A stretch of DNA of 42,791 nucleotides from Rubrivivax sp. (GCA_022843905.1 JALHMT010000045.1:1-42791); one strand, 5' to 3'; counted from the stretch's first letter, positions 33,666-42,791 are shown. Numbers and translations are program-made. The notes: generated from the letters alone by a model not told the origin.

Positions 33666-34591
33666 CAGTCGGCGTCGGCGCCGTCGGAAGACAGCGGCGC
33701 CTCGGGCACCCTGGCGACGCGGAACCAGCGCACGGCGCCGCCGCGGGTGATCATCACCGCGAAACGAAGGCCTCCGGCCTCGACGGCCTCGCCGCGGCGC
33801 GGCACGCGGCCGTGCTGGTGCGCCACCAGGCCTCCGATGGTGTCGAAGTCGTCGATCGGCAGCGTGGTGCCGAAGGCGGTATTGACGGCTTCGATGGTGA
33901 CGTCGCCGGCCACCCGGTGGGTGCCGTCGGCCAGCGTGTAGATGCCGTTGTCGCGCTGCTCTTCGTCGAACTCGTCCTCGATCTCGCCGACGATCTCTTC
34001 CAGCACGTCCTCGATGGTGATGAGCCCGGCGGTATTGCCGAACTCGTCGATCACGATGGCCAGGTGGTTGCGGCTGTTGCGGAAGTCGCGCAAGAGTTCG
34101 TTCAGGCGCTTGCTTTCGGGCACGAAGATCGCCGGACGCAGCAGCGTGCGCAGGTTCAGCTCGGGCGCACGCTGCAGCTTGAGCAGGTCCTTGGCCATCA
34201 GGATGCCGATGACGTTGTCGCGCCTGTCCTCGTAGACAGGGAACCGCGAGTGCGCCGTGTCGATCACCACGGCGAGCAGTTCGTCGTAGTCGGAATCGAT
34301 GTCGAGCAGGTCCATCCGGGTCGCTGCCACCATGACATCGCCGGCGGTCATGTCGGCCATGCGAAGCACGCCTTCGAGCATGACACGCGACTCCGGCTCG
34401 ATCAGCTCGCGCTGCTCGGCATCGGCCAGCAACTCGACCAGTTCGGCCGTGCTGTCAGGTCCCGGTGAGACGAATTCGACGAGCCGCTTGAACAGCGTGC
34501 GCTTGTCGAACCTGTCGGGGGAGCCCTTGTCTGTTCTGTCCGCGCCGGAAGGGCTGCTCCGCGCGGACCGGGAAGGCTGTGGATCTGACAC
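33665..34591 (-). CDS. corC: CorC/HlyC-type CBS-domain protein
   Basis: A 308-residue protein of the CorC family (historically linked to magnesium and cobalt efflux, beside lnt). After an N-terminal stretch with KRTLFKRLVEFVSPGPDS come two CBS domains (MTAGDVMVAATRMDLLDID, then SRFPVYEDRRDNVIGILMAKDLL, and later DEFGNTAGLITIEDVLEEIVGEI). A C-terminal CorC_HlyC domain (DGTHRVAGDVTIEAVN) follows. GTG at 34591 (VSDPQPSRSA) is chosen because it fits the family length. The frame is open up to an ATG at 34699, but the extra 36 residues are non-conserved. It is upstream of and coupled to lnt, and divergent from the CobW gene. Confidence 0.9.
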   Translation of the reverse strand: MSDPQPSRSARSSPSGADRTDKGSPDRFDKRTLFKRLVEFVSPGPDSTAELVELLADAEQRELIEPESRVMLEGVLRMADMTAGDVMVAATRMDLLDIDSDYDELLAVVIDTAHSRFPVYEDRRDNVIGILMAKDLLKLQRAPELNLRTLLRPAIFVPESKRLNELLRDFRNSRNHLAIVIDEFGNTAGLITIEDVLEEIVGEIEDEFDEEQRDNGIYTLADGTHRVAGDVTIEAVNTAFGTTLPIDDFDTIGGLVAHQHGRVPRRGEAVEAGGLRFAVMITRGGAVRWFRVARVPEAPLSSDGADAD

Positions 34592-34728
34592 GAGGGGTGT
34601 CGGCAGTGGCGGGACGCGAAGAATACCCCAGGCAGGGCCTTGGCTCTTGCTGCTTGACAGGGCCGAGGGGTTGCAACACAGTCTGCGACCCTCATTCACG
34701 AGGGTTTCCCCTGGACAGAGAACCCATC

Positions 34729-35772
<1,044 letters not shown>

Positions 35773-35815
35773 TCCGGGGGGGATGAAGTGCAGGCATGGT
35801 GCGCTGCAAGATGGC

Positions 35816-35821
35816 TACAAT
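35816..35821 (+). promoter_or_regulatory. Possible -10 element of the dksA promoter
   Basis: TACAAT, 94 bases before the dksA start, in the 143-base gap after the CobW gene. The leader between them contains GCAGCC/GGCTGC (35857-35862 and 35868-35873). No good -35 hexamer is visible. Confidence 0.4.
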
Positions 35822-35915
35822 CCGCGCGCCTTGAACCCTGGGAGGGACAGGTCGACGCAGCCGCACCGGCTGCACACCAAAGTCTTTTAGCGTTTGCTAC
35901 GGTGAGGAGACCCCA

Positions 35916-36800
35916 GTGAGCAAGCCTCCGGCCAAGAAGACGGCTGCCAGCAAGACTGCAGTGAAGAAGACAGCAGCCCCGGCCTCGCCCGGCTCGAAGG
36001 CTTCGGCCAAGAGCGCGCCCGCCGCCAAGCCTGCTGCCAAACCCGCCGCCAAACCGGTCGTCAAGACGGCTCCAGCGGCCCCGGCAGCAGCCCCCACCGC
36101 TCTCAAAGGTTCAATCTCCCCCGTGGCCAAGCCTCCTCCCGTCACAGCGGCTGCCCCCGCACCCACCGTCAAGCCGTCCAGCGCCAAGGCGCTCGCCTCT
36201 CGCGCGGCCTCGGCGGCTGCGGCGTCACCGCCCGTCTCCCCCTCGGCCTCGCTGGCCTCGAACCGGTTCACCGACCGCTTCGGCCCGGCGCGCACCGCCA
36301 AGAAGCCCGAACCCGAACCCATGGATCTGATGAAACCTGCCCCCAAGGCAGACCCGAAAACCGCCAACGCCTGGAAGACCAAGGCCGGCCGCGATCTGAC
36401 CGAAGCCGAGCTGATGGCCATGCCGGAGGCCGAGTACATGAACGAGAAGCAGATCGACTTCTTCCGCGCCCGCCTGCAGGCGCAGAAGGACGACCTGCTG
36501 TCCAATGCCGGCGAGACCACCGAGCACCTGCGCGAGGACACCTCCATCGTGCCCGACCCGGCCGACCGCGCCACCATCGAGGAAGAGCACGCCCTGGAGC
36601 TGCGCACACGCGACCGCGAGCGCAAGCTGCTGAAGAAGATCGCCCAGTCGCTGGCGCGCCTGGACAGCGGTGAATACGGCTATTGCGACGAAACCGGCGA
36701 ACCCATCGGCCTGGCCCGGCTGCTGGCGCGCCCCACGGCCACGCTGTCCCTCGAAGCCCAGCAGCGCCGCGAGCTCAAGCAGAAGATGTTCGGCGACTGA
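35916..36800 (+). CDS. dksA: RNA polymerase-binding transcription factor DksA, with long basic N-terminal tail
   Basis: A 294-residue protein, about twice the size of E. coli DksA (151). The last ~150 residues are the DksA core: the coiled coil, the tip DPADRAT with both functional Asp residues and the Ala, ELRTRDRERKLLKKI, and the globular end GEYGYCDETGEPIGLARLLARPTATLSLEA. Of the four zinc-finger Cys only one remains (about C257); the others read Thr, Ser and Ala. The first ~140 residues are Lys/Ala/Pro-rich with KKTAA- and AKPAA-type repeats, resembling histone-H1-like tails. Start is GTG at 35916 with AGGAG seven to eight bases before it. DksA works with ppGpp in the secondary channel of RNA polymerase. 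Confidence 0.92.
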   Translation: MSKPPAKKTAASKTAVKKTAAPASPGSKASAKSAPAAKPAAKPAAKPVVKTAPAAPAAAPTALKGSISPVAKPPPVTAAAPAPTVKPSSAKALASRAASAAAASPPVSPSASLASNRFTDRFGPARTAKKPEPEPMDLMKPAPKADPKTANAWKTKAGRDLTEAELMAMPEAEYMNEKQIDFFRARLQAQKDDLLSNAGETTEHLREDTSIVPDPADRATIEEEHALELRTRDRERKLLKKIAQSLARLDSGEYGYCDETGEPIGLARLLARPTATLSLEAQQRRELKQKMFGD

Positions 36801-36860
36801 GCCCTCGGGGTCGGTCATTCCGCACATTTATTCGCCGCCCACGCAGCGCATACTTCAGAC

Positions 36861-38720
36861 ATGGCCGACTCCAAGCAGGGCGAGAGCTTCTTCCGGAAAG
36901 TCGTGAGGTTCGTCGCGAACCCCACCACCGACTGGACGGAGATCAATTCCCGGCAGGACGACAACCGCGAACTCGAGCTCGAAAAGAGCGAGCTCAAGGC
37001 CATGATCGAGCGCAAGCGGCGCAACGACTTCGTGCGCAAGCGCGAGTTCGACATGCTGCGCAAGGTGCGCCGCGAGGGCCTGACGCCCGAGCAGCTGGCC
37101 GCTCTCGGCGGCTCGTCCCGGCTCGACGACTCCGAGTCGCGCACCAACGACAGCCGCATTCCCCGCGGCGACAGCGGGGTGAAGGCCAAGATCGACGAGA
37201 TCGAACAGCAGATGGTCGGCGGCGGCAGCCACTTCGCGCCGCCCAGCCGTCGCCAGCCGCTGCAGAGCGAGCCGCCCGTGCGGCCGCCCTTGCCGCCCAT
37301 CCCGGCCGACGAGCGGGACGACTTCGACGGCGCCGTGGTCGACGACGATCCGCTGCCTCCGTTGCCACCGCTGCCCGACCCCGACTCGGGCTCGCCCACC
37401 CCGGCCAAGGCCAAGATGGCCGCCGGCCTGCCCCCGCTGACCCCGGTGGGCTCGCGCCCGGCGATCGACACCGCGGCCTTGAACGCGCCGTCGTCCCGGG
37501 CAGCGCCCCTGGCGCCCTCCTTGCCGACGGCGGCACCGGCGCCTGCCGCTGCAGAGGCTGCGCCTGCCGCAGCTGCCGCACCTGTCTCGAAGCCCGATCG
37601 CGCGAGCGTCCCGACGCTGGGCGTCGAGGTCAGCGAGGTGGTGCACGATCCCGACCTCGACGAGACGGTGATCGCCTTCGCGAACGCCGACTTCACGGCG
37701 GCCGAATCGGCGCTGCAGCAACTCACCGGCACCGGCGCACCGCGTGCCTATCACGCGGAAACCTGGCTGGTGCTGTTCGACCTGTACCGCGCCACCGGCC
37801 AGCAGCTGCGCTTCGAGAGCCTGGCGCTCGACTACGTGCAGCAGTTCGGGTCGTCGGCGCCGCAATGGTTTTCGCTGCCGCAGCTGGTGGCCGACGCCGT
37901 GGCCGAGGAACGGCCGCGCACCCCGGCACGCGTGGGCAGCGACATCCACTGGCGCTGCCCCGAGCAGCTCGACACCGACGCGGTGACGCGGCTGCGCGCG
38001 CAGACCCTGCAGACACCGCTGCCCTGGATCTTCGACTGGAGCGACCTGAAGCTGGTGGACGCCGAGGCGGCCATGCAGCTCTCCACGCTGTTCCGCGTGT
38101 GGTCGGCGCAGACGCTGGACATGCGCTGGGTCGGCGGAGAGCGGCTGTTCGAGGTGCTGAAGGAATCGGCCCCGACCGGCGTGCGCGATGCCGATCCCGT
38201 CTATTGGCTGACACGCCTGGACGGGCTGCGGCTGGCCAACCGGGCCGACCAGTTCGACGAGGCCGCCATCGACTACTGCGTGACCTACGAAGTCTCTCCG
38301 CCGTCCTGGGAGCGCACGCGCTGCAACGTGCAGATCACCGAGACCAACCTCACCTCCCGGCTGCCAATGGGCTCGGCCAGCGAGATGTCGACCAGCTTCC
38401 TCGAATCCCGCCTCAGCGACGACGGCGAAGGCGGCAACGAGCTGGCCACGGTCGAACTCTCGGGCCAGCTGGTGGGCGACATCAGCGCCACGCTGACCGA
38501 ACTGACAGGCCAGCTCGGCACCGCCCCCATCGTCAACGTCTCCTGCGCACGCCTGATCCGTGTCGACTTCGTCGCCGCCGGCGACCTGCTCAACTGGGTG
38601 CTCAGCACCACGGCCAAGGGCCGCATGGTGCAGTTCGTCGAGTCGCACCGCCTGGTGGCGCTGTTCTTCGGCGCCATGGGCATCACCGAACACGCCCGCG
38701 TGCAGGTGCACCGGGTGTAA
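36861..38720 (+). CDS. STAS domain-containing protein with long disordered linker
   Basis: A 619-residue cytosolic protein of unknown function. Residues ~1-75 are charged and helical (coiled-coil-like: DDNRELELEKSELKAMIERKRRNDF). Residues ~115-255 are Pro/Ala/Asp-rich and probably disordered. The rest is globular and contains a STAS-like fold at the C-terminus (NVSCARLIRVDFVAAGDLLNWV, then MVQFVESHRLVALFFGAMG), with a second possible STAS half at ~370-430 (IFDWSDLKLVDAEAAMQLSTLF). It lies between dksA (60 bases) and hslV (54 bases). Start ATG at 36861. A CATACT hexamer seven bases upstream of the ATG could be a -10. Confidence 0.75.
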   Translation: MADSKQGESFFRKVVRFVANPTTDWTEINSRQDDNRELELEKSELKAMIERKRRNDFVRKREFDMLRKVRREGLTPEQLAALGGSSRLDDSESRTNDSRIPRGDSGVKAKIDEIEQQMVGGGSHFAPPSRRQPLQSEPPVRPPLPPIPADERDDFDGAVVDDDPLPPLPPLPDPDSGSPTPAKAKMAAGLPPLTPVGSRPAIDTAALNAPSSRAAPLAPSLPTAAPAPAAAEAAPAAAAAPVSKPDRASVPTLGVEVSEVVHDPDLDETVIAFANADFTAAESALQQLTGTGAPRAYHAETWLVLFDLYRATGQQLRFESLALDYVQQFGSSAPQWFSLPQLVADAVAEERPRTPARVGSDIHWRCPEQLDTDAVTRLRAQTLQTPLPWIFDWSDLKLVDAEAAMQLSTLFRVWSAQTLDMRWVGGERLFEVLKESAPTGVRDADPVYWLTRLDGLRLANRADQFDEAAIDYCVTYEVSPPSWERTRCNVQITETNLTSRLPMGSASEMSTSFLESRLSDDGEGGNELATVELSGQLVGDISATLTELTGQLGTAPIVNVSCARLIRVDFVAAGDLLNWVLSTTAKGRMVQFVESHRLVALFFGAMGITEHARVQVHRV

Positions 38721-38774
38721 CCACCTGCCGCCGGGGCTTGAAACGCCTGCGGCGACCTTCACCTGCGAAGATCC

Positions 38775-39314
38775 ATGGAAGCATTTCACGGCACCACCAT
38801 CGTGAGCGTGCGCCGCGGCCCGCTCGTCGCCCTGGGCGGCGACGGGCAGGTCACGCTGGGCCACATCGTCGTCAAGGCCAGCGCGCGCAAGGTGCGCAAA
38901 CTGCACCGCGACCAGGTTCTGGCCGGGTTTGCCGGCGCCACGGCCGACGCCTTCACGCTGTTCGAACGATTCGAGGCCAAGCTCGAGAAGCACCAGGGCC
39001 ACCTGGTGCGCGCGGCCATCGAACTCACCAAGGACTGGCGCACCGACCGCGTGCTGCGCCGCCTGGAAGCCATGCTGGCCGTGGCCGACACCACCGCTTC
39101 GCTGATCATCACCGGCAACGGCGACGTGCTGGAGCCCGAGCACGGCATCATCGCCATCGGCTCGGGCGGCCCCTATGCGCAGGCGGCGGCACGCGCCCTG
39201 CTCGACCACACCGCCATGACGCCGTCGCAGATGGTCAAGCGCTCGCTCGAGATCGCCGGCGACCTGTGCATCTACACCAACCAGAACCACATTGTCGAGA
39301 CGCTCGGCGAGTGA
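38775..39314 (+). CDS. hslV: ATP-dependent protease subunit HslV
   Basis: A 179-residue proteasome-like peptidase that forms a dodecamer with HslU caps. The N-terminal pro-peptide MEAFHG precedes the catalytic Thr in TTIVSVRR. GGDGQVTLG, GFAGATADAFTLFERFEAKLE and GIIAIGSGGPYAQAAARAL are typical. The stop is 11 bases before the hslU ATG, the standard hslVU operon. Confidence 0.97.
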   Translation: MEAFHGTTIVSVRRGPLVALGGDGQVTLGHIVVKASARKVRKLHRDQVLAGFAGATADAFTLFERFEAKLEKHQGHLVRAAIELTKDWRTDRVLRRLEAMLAVADTTASLIITGNGDVLEPEHGIIAIGSGGPYAQAAARALLDHTAMTPSQMVKRSLEIAGDLCIYTNQNHIVETLGE

Positions 39315-39325
39315 CGACTCCGACC

Positions 39326-40684
39326 ATGATCCAGAGCATGACGCCCCAGGAGATCGTCTCCGAACTCGACCGCCACATCGTCGGCCAGCACCAGGCCAAG
39401 CGCGCCGTGGCCATCGCGCTGCGCAACCGCTGGCGGCGCCAGCAGGTCGACGAGAAGCTGCGCGGCGAGATCACGCCGAAGAACATCCTGATGATCGGCC
39501 CGACCGGCGTGGGCAAGACCGAGATCGCGCGCCGCCTGGCGCGCCTGGCCGACGCGCCCTTCATCAAGGTAGAAGCCACCAAGTTCACCGAAGTGGGTTA
39601 CGTCGGCAAGGACGTCGACACCATCGTGCGCGACCTGATCGACGTGGCGGTGAAGCAGGAGCGCGAGCGCCAGATGCGCACCAAGCGCGCCCAGGCCGAG
39701 GACGCCGCCGAAGAGCGCATCCTCGAGATCCTGGTGCCCTCGCCGCGCTCGTCGTCGGGCGCCATCGGATTCGGCAACGACATCGCGGCGGCGCCTGCCC
39801 CGGCCGACAACACCGCTCGCCAGGTCATGCGCAAGCGCCTGCGCGAGGGCACGCTGGACGACAAGGAAATCGAGATCGAGGTCGCCGACGCCAAGCCGTC
39901 GCTCGAGATCCTGGGCCCGCAGGGCATGGAAGAGATGGCCGAGCAGCTGAAGGGCCTGTTCTCGCAGATGGGCCAGACCAAGCGCAAGACGCGCAAGCTC
40001 AAGATCGGCGAAGCGCTCAAGCTGCTGGTCGACGAAGAAGCGGCCAAGCTGGTCAACGAGGAAGACACGCGCAGCGCCGCGCTGGCGCATGCCGAGGCCA
40101 ACGGCATCGTCTTCATCGACGAGATCGACAAGGTCGCCTCGCGCTCCGACCACGGTGGCGCCGAGGTGTCGCGCCAGGGCGTGCAGCGCGACCTGCTGCC
40201 GCTGGTGGAAGGCACCACCGTCAACACCAAGTACGGCATGGTCAAGACCGACCACATCCTGTTCATCGCCAGCGGCGCCTTCCACCTGAGCAAGCCCAGC
40301 GACCTGATCCCCGAACTGCAGGGCCGATTCCCGATCCGCGTCGAGCTGGAGTCGCTGTCGGTCGACGACTTCGAGGCCATCCTCACCAGCACCCAGGCCA
40401 GCCTGGTGACGCAGTACCAGGCCTTGCTGGCCACCGAAGGCGTCACGCTGCAGATCACGCCCGAGGGCGTGCGGCGCCTCGCGCAGATCGCCTACGACGT
40501 GAACGAGCGCACCGAGAACATCGGCGCGCGGCGCCTGGCCACGGTGATGGAACGTCTGCTCGACGAGGTCAGCTTCGACGCTCCCAACCGCAGCGGGCAG
40601 ACCATCACGATGGACGCAGCGACGGTCGACGCGCGCTTGGGCGAGCTGTCGCGCAACGAAGACCTGTCGCGCTACATCCTGTAG
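39326..40684 (+). CDS. hslU: ATP-dependent protease ATPase subunit HslU
   Basis: A 452-residue AAA+ unfoldase that feeds proteins into HslV. Walker A is MIGPTGVGKTE, the pore loop GYVGKD lies near residue 92, the I-domain fills ~110-240, Walker B is NGIVFIDEIDK, and sensor 2 is in ENIGARRLATVMERLLDE. The C-terminus ends in EDLSRYIL, the tail that inserts into HslV. ATG at 39326 gives the family-typical MIQSMTPQEIVSELDRHIVGQ start. Confidence 0.97.
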   Translation: MIQSMTPQEIVSELDRHIVGQHQAKRAVAIALRNRWRRQQVDEKLRGEITPKNILMIGPTGVGKTEIARRLARLADAPFIKVEATKFTEVGYVGKDVDTIVRDLIDVAVKQERERQMRTKRAQAEDAAEERILEILVPSPRSSSGAIGFGNDIAAAPAPADNTARQVMRKRLREGTLDDKEIEIEVADAKPSLEILGPQGMEEMAEQLKGLFSQMGQTKRKTRKLKIGEALKLLVDEEAAKLVNEEDTRSAALAHAEANGIVFIDEIDKVASRSDHGGAEVSRQGVQRDLLPLVEGTTVNTKYGMVKTDHILFIASGAFHLSKPSDLIPELQGRFPIRVELESLSVDDFEAILTSTQASLVTQYQALLATEGVTLQITPEGVRRLAQIAYDVNERTENIGARRLATVMERLLDEVSFDAPNRSGQTITMDAATVDARLGELSRNEDLSRYIL

Positions 40685-40689
40685 ACACT

Positions 40690-40701
40690 GCAGGCGCCTG
40701 C
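40690..40701. terminator. Palindrome between convergent hslU and coaX
   Basis: GCAGGCGCCTGC is a perfect 12-base palindrome in the 25-base gap between two convergent genes. It could act as a weak two-way terminator. The stem is short and there is no T-run. Confidence 0.3.
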
Positions 40702-40709
40702 CGCCGGCT

Positions 40710-41471
40710 TCAGCCCCGGGCCGCCTGGATGCGCAGCAGGCCCTCGAAGATCAGCGTGTCCACCGTCTCGAAGGGCAGGTCGGTGATGGGGGCCAGCTTC
40801 ACGGCCGCACCGCCCGTCATCAGCAGCAGCGGCTCCTGGCCGCTGCGCTGCTTCAGGCGCCGCGCCTGTCGCTCGATGGCGCCGGCCAGCGCATTGGCAC
40901 CGCCGCTCATCAGCGCGTCGCTGGTGTTGGTGGGAAAGTCGACCACCTCGCCGGTCGGCACCTTGAGGCCGGCCGTGCCCATCTCCAGGGCGCGCAGCAT
41001 CAGCCCAAAGCCCGGCAGAATCAGTCCGCCCAGGAAGTGGCCGCTCGCATCCAGCGCATCGACCGTGACCGCCGTGCCGACCATCACCACCAGTGCGGGA
41101 CGCGGCGCGCCGCCTTCCAGCACCCGTCCGCGCGCGCCGGCCAAGGCCACCCAGCGGTCGGCCCCCAGGCGGTTGGGATGGTCGTAGCCGTTGGTGATGC
41201 CGGCCTCGGCGGCCGATGAAACCACCCAGTGCGGCTCCACGTTCCACAGCTCCATCTGCTCCTGCACGCGCCGTCGCACCGCGTCGCCGGCCACCGCCGA
41301 GCCGAGCATGATCGAGGGCTCGGGCAGGTCGGTCCACTGCTCGTCGGCCAGCACGTCGATGGTCTCGAGGAACACGGCGCCCTGGTGCAGCAAGGTGGCA
41401 CCCGGGCGTGCATGGTCGTACATCGCCCACTTCAGACGGGTGTTGCCGATGTCGATGGCCAGAAAGCTCAT
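40710..41471 (-). CDS. coaX: Type III pantothenate kinase
   Basis: A 253-residue ASKHA-fold kinase for the first step of coenzyme A synthesis. It starts with FLAIDIGNTRLKWAMYD, the CoaX phosphate-binding motif. It has NRLGADRWVALAGAR (pantothenate and dimer contacts), VVMVGTAVTVDALD and the late MTGGAAVKLAP. In the third of these, many homologues have Asp two residues before GTA, and here it is Met-Val. Type III enzymes are not inhibited by CoA. ATG at 41471. It is convergent with hslU and divergent from icmF, whose product uses CoA esters. Confidence 0.93.
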   Translation of the reverse strand: MSFLAIDIGNTRLKWAMYDHARPGATLLHQGAVFLETIDVLADEQWTDLPEPSIMLGSAVAGDAVRRRVQEQMELWNVEPHWVVSSAAEAGITNGYDHPNRLGADRWVALAGARGRVLEGGAPRPALVVMVGTAVTVDALDASGHFLGGLILPGFGLMLRALEMGTAGLKVPTGEVVDFPTNTSDALMSGGANALAGAIERQARRLKQRSGQEPLLLMTGGAAVKLAPITDLPFETVDTLIFEGLLRIQAARG

Positions 41472-41612
41472 GGGCGAAAGCAGTGCGCACGGAAAGGGCC
41501 TGCGAGGCTAACAGCCGACACCGCCCTGCGTGAGGACACGCCGTGCGGGAAAACCATGAGGCGCGTGCCCGGACACGACAAGCGGGCGTCAGCACGCGAT
41601 GGCATGATTCCC

Positions 41613-41638
41613 GATTGACGTTGACGTAAACGTCAATC
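41613..41638 (+). promoter_or_regulatory. Palindromic operator before icmF
   Basis: GATTGACG at 41613-41620 and CGTCAATC at 41631-41638 form a perfect 8-base inverted repeat. Inside it, TTGACGTAAACGTCAA (41621-41636) is itself a near-perfect 16-base palindrome. It ends 23 bases before the icmF ATG. The shape is close to the TTGACGT-type operators described for MerR-family LiuR regulators of branched-chain amino-acid breakdown, which would suit icmF. Confidence 0.55.
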
Positions 41639-41661
41639 CAACCTGCATCGAGCCTCCGCCC

Positions 41662-42791
41662 ATGACCGACCTCTCCGCAGAATTCAAGGCCCTGGCCGCC
41701 TATCGTCCCAGGCACAAGGTGCGCTTCGTCACCGCGGCCAGCCTGTTCGACGGCCACGACGCCGCCATCAACATCATGCGGCGCTTGCTGCAGGGCATGG
41801 GCGCGGAGGTGATCCACCTGGGGCACAACCGCTCGGTCGACGAGGTGGTGACGGCCGCGCTGCAGGAAGACGTGCAGGGCATCGCCATCAGCAGCTACCA
41901 GGGCGGGCACGTCGAGTACTTCAAGTACATGGTCGATCTGCTGCGCCAGCGCGGCGGCGCGCACATCCAGGTCTTCGGCGGCGGCGGCGGCGTCATCGTG
42001 CCGGCCGAGATCCGCGAGCTGCAGGGCTACGGCGTGAGCCGCATCTACAGCCCCGAGGACGGCCAGCGCATGGGCCTGCAGGGCATGATAGGCGAGATGC
42101 TGATGCGCGCCGACGTCGACCTGACGCCGCACGCGCCCAGCGACGTGGCCGCGCTGCAGGGCCACACGGAAGCCGCCTGGCGCTCGCTCGCCCAGGCCAT
42201 CACCGGGCTGGAGAACGGCAGCGCCGGCGCCGACTTCAAGGCCGCGCTGCAGGCCGCCGCGGCGTCGTCGACCACGCCCGTGCTGGGCATCACCGGCACC
42301 GGCGGCGCCGGCAAGAGCAGCCTCACCGATGAATTGATCCGCCGCATCCGCCTCGACCAGGGCGACACACTGCGCATCGCCGTCATCAGCATCGACCCCA
42401 GCCGCCGCAAGAGTGGCGGCGCCTTGCTGGGCGACCGCATCCGCATGAACGCGATCAGTCCGTGGGGCCAGGGCCCGCGCGTCTTCATGCGCAGCCTGGC
42501 CACGCGTGACTTCGGCAGCGAGATCAGCCAGGCCCTGCCCGACGTGGTGACAGCCTGCAAGGCCGCCGGCTTCGAGCTCATCGTCGTCGAGACCTCGGGC
42601 ATCGGCCAGGGCGACGCCGCCATCGTGCCGCTGGTCGACGTACCGATGTACGTGATGACGCCCGAGTTCGGTGCCGCCAGCCAGCTCGAGAAGATCGACA
42701 TGCTCGACTTCGCCGAGTTCGTGGCCATCAACAAGTTCGACCGCAAGGGCGCGGCCGACGCGCTGCGCGACGTGGCCAAGCAGGTGCAGCG
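41662..42791 (+). CDS. icmF: Fused isobutyryl-CoA mutase IcmF, N-terminal part
   Basis: The frame is open from ATG at 41662 to the window end, 376 complete codons. Residues ~20-145 form the B12-binding domain (FVTAASLFDGHDAAINIMRR; the motif has Ala where DxHxxG has Gly, then SSYQGGH and a GGGGG strand turn). Residues ~205 onward form the MeaI-type GTPase chaperone with Walker A GTGGAGKSS, ISIDPSRRKSGGALLGDRIRMN, ETSGIGQGD and NKFDRKG. The adenosylcobalamin mutase domain should follow outside the window. IcmF interconverts isobutyryl-CoA and n-butyryl-CoA (some members act on pivalyl- or isovaleryl-CoA). It has its own promoter region with a palindrome. Confidence 0.93.
   Translation, partial: MTDLSAEFKALAAYRPRHKVRFVTAASLFDGHDAAINIMRRLLQGMGAEVIHLGHNRSVDEVVTAALQEDVQGIAISSYQGGHVEYFKYMVDLLRQRGGAHIQVFGGGGGVIVPAEIRELQGYGVSRIYSPEDGQRMGLQGMIGEMLMRADVDLTPHAPSDVAALQGHTEAAWRSLAQAITGLENGSAGADFKAALQAAAASSTTPVLGITGTGGAGKSSLTDELIRRIRLDQGDTLRIAVISIDPSRRKSGGALLGDRIRMNAISPWGQGPRVFMRSLATRDFGSEISQALPDVVTACKAAGFELIVVETSGIGQGDAAIVPLVDVPMYVMTPEFGAASQLEKIDMLDFAEFVAINKFDRKGAADALRDVAKQVQ

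Noticed and set aside
35940..36110. Short repeats as a possible mini-satellite
   Set aside because: They are codon repeats for the Lys/Ala/Pro tail of DksA and stay in frame.
36683..40684. A 1333-codon open frame covering dksA end, STAS gene, hslV and hslU
   Set aside because: Only its last 452 codons, from ATG at 39326, are a real protein (HslU). The rest is low-complexity Arg/Ala translation antisense in character to three well-supported genes in other frames, an effect of high GC content.

Overview
This 42.8-kb window is very GC-rich (roughly 70% by eye) and densely coded on both strands. It reads as chromosome of a betaproteobacterium of the order Burkholderiales, probably near the Comamonadaceae or the Rubrivivax/Leptothrix/Methylibium group. 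The signs are gene order (corC-lnt beside a CobW GTPase, dksA, a STAS protein, hslVU), a DksA lacking most of its zinc-finger cysteines, glyQ-glyS followed by gmhB-plsC, and a fused isobutyryl-CoA mutase. No rRNA, tRNA, CRISPR array, integrase or intact insertion sequence was recognised. The lineage is inferred from gene content, not computed.

Layout. 1-4.1 kb: the C-terminal part of a DUF3482 protein, a VOC-fold protein, and trkA-trkH for potassium uptake. 4.2-9.3 kb: a nested-hairpin repeat, an exported YtkA-like protein coupled to a di-heme peroxidase, methylthioadenosine phosphorylase (reverse strand), a 55-residue basic protein, a COG2509 FAD dehydrogenase, and a DUF411 Tat-exported protein. 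9.4-15.3 kb: an accessory-looking block with a secreted serine hydrolase, a 1115-residue BTAD/AAA/TPR regulator, and a divergent RTX/DUF4214-like protein. 15.4-24.3 kb: a catabolic regulon with a peptide-type ABC transporter (substrate-binding protein, two permeases, two ATPases), an amidase, a GntR/FCD regulator and a divergent Asp/Glu/hydantoin-type racemase. Three near-identical TTTGTATGCAA sites lie before its transcription units. 24.3-28.8 kb: plsC, gmhB, glyS, glyQ, with a 40-codon ORF locked between glyQ and glyS by ATGA overlaps. 28.9-31.6 kb: an SBF-family transporter overlapping an N-acyl-D-amino-acid deacylase-like gene. 31.6-32.1 kb: remnant of a nucleotidyltransferase two-gene module. 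32.2-40.7 kb: lnt and corC (reverse), then CobW GTPase, dksA, STAS protein, hslV and hslU (forward). 40.7-42.8 kb: coaX (reverse) and the first part of icmF (forward), with a strong palindrome between them.

How it fits together. Most of the window is housekeeping: glycyl-tRNA synthetase, envelope lipid, LPS and lipoprotein enzymes, HslVU protease, DksA and CoA synthesis. The accessory content is the ABC/amidase/racemase regulon, the SBF/deacylase pair and the BTAD regulator block. I see no clearly new defence or mobile system. The best leads are the operator triad, the 40-codon inter-cistronic ORF, the missing nucleophile in GmhB, and the long-tailed DksA with one remaining zinc-finger cysteine next to a CobW metallochaperone-like GTPase.
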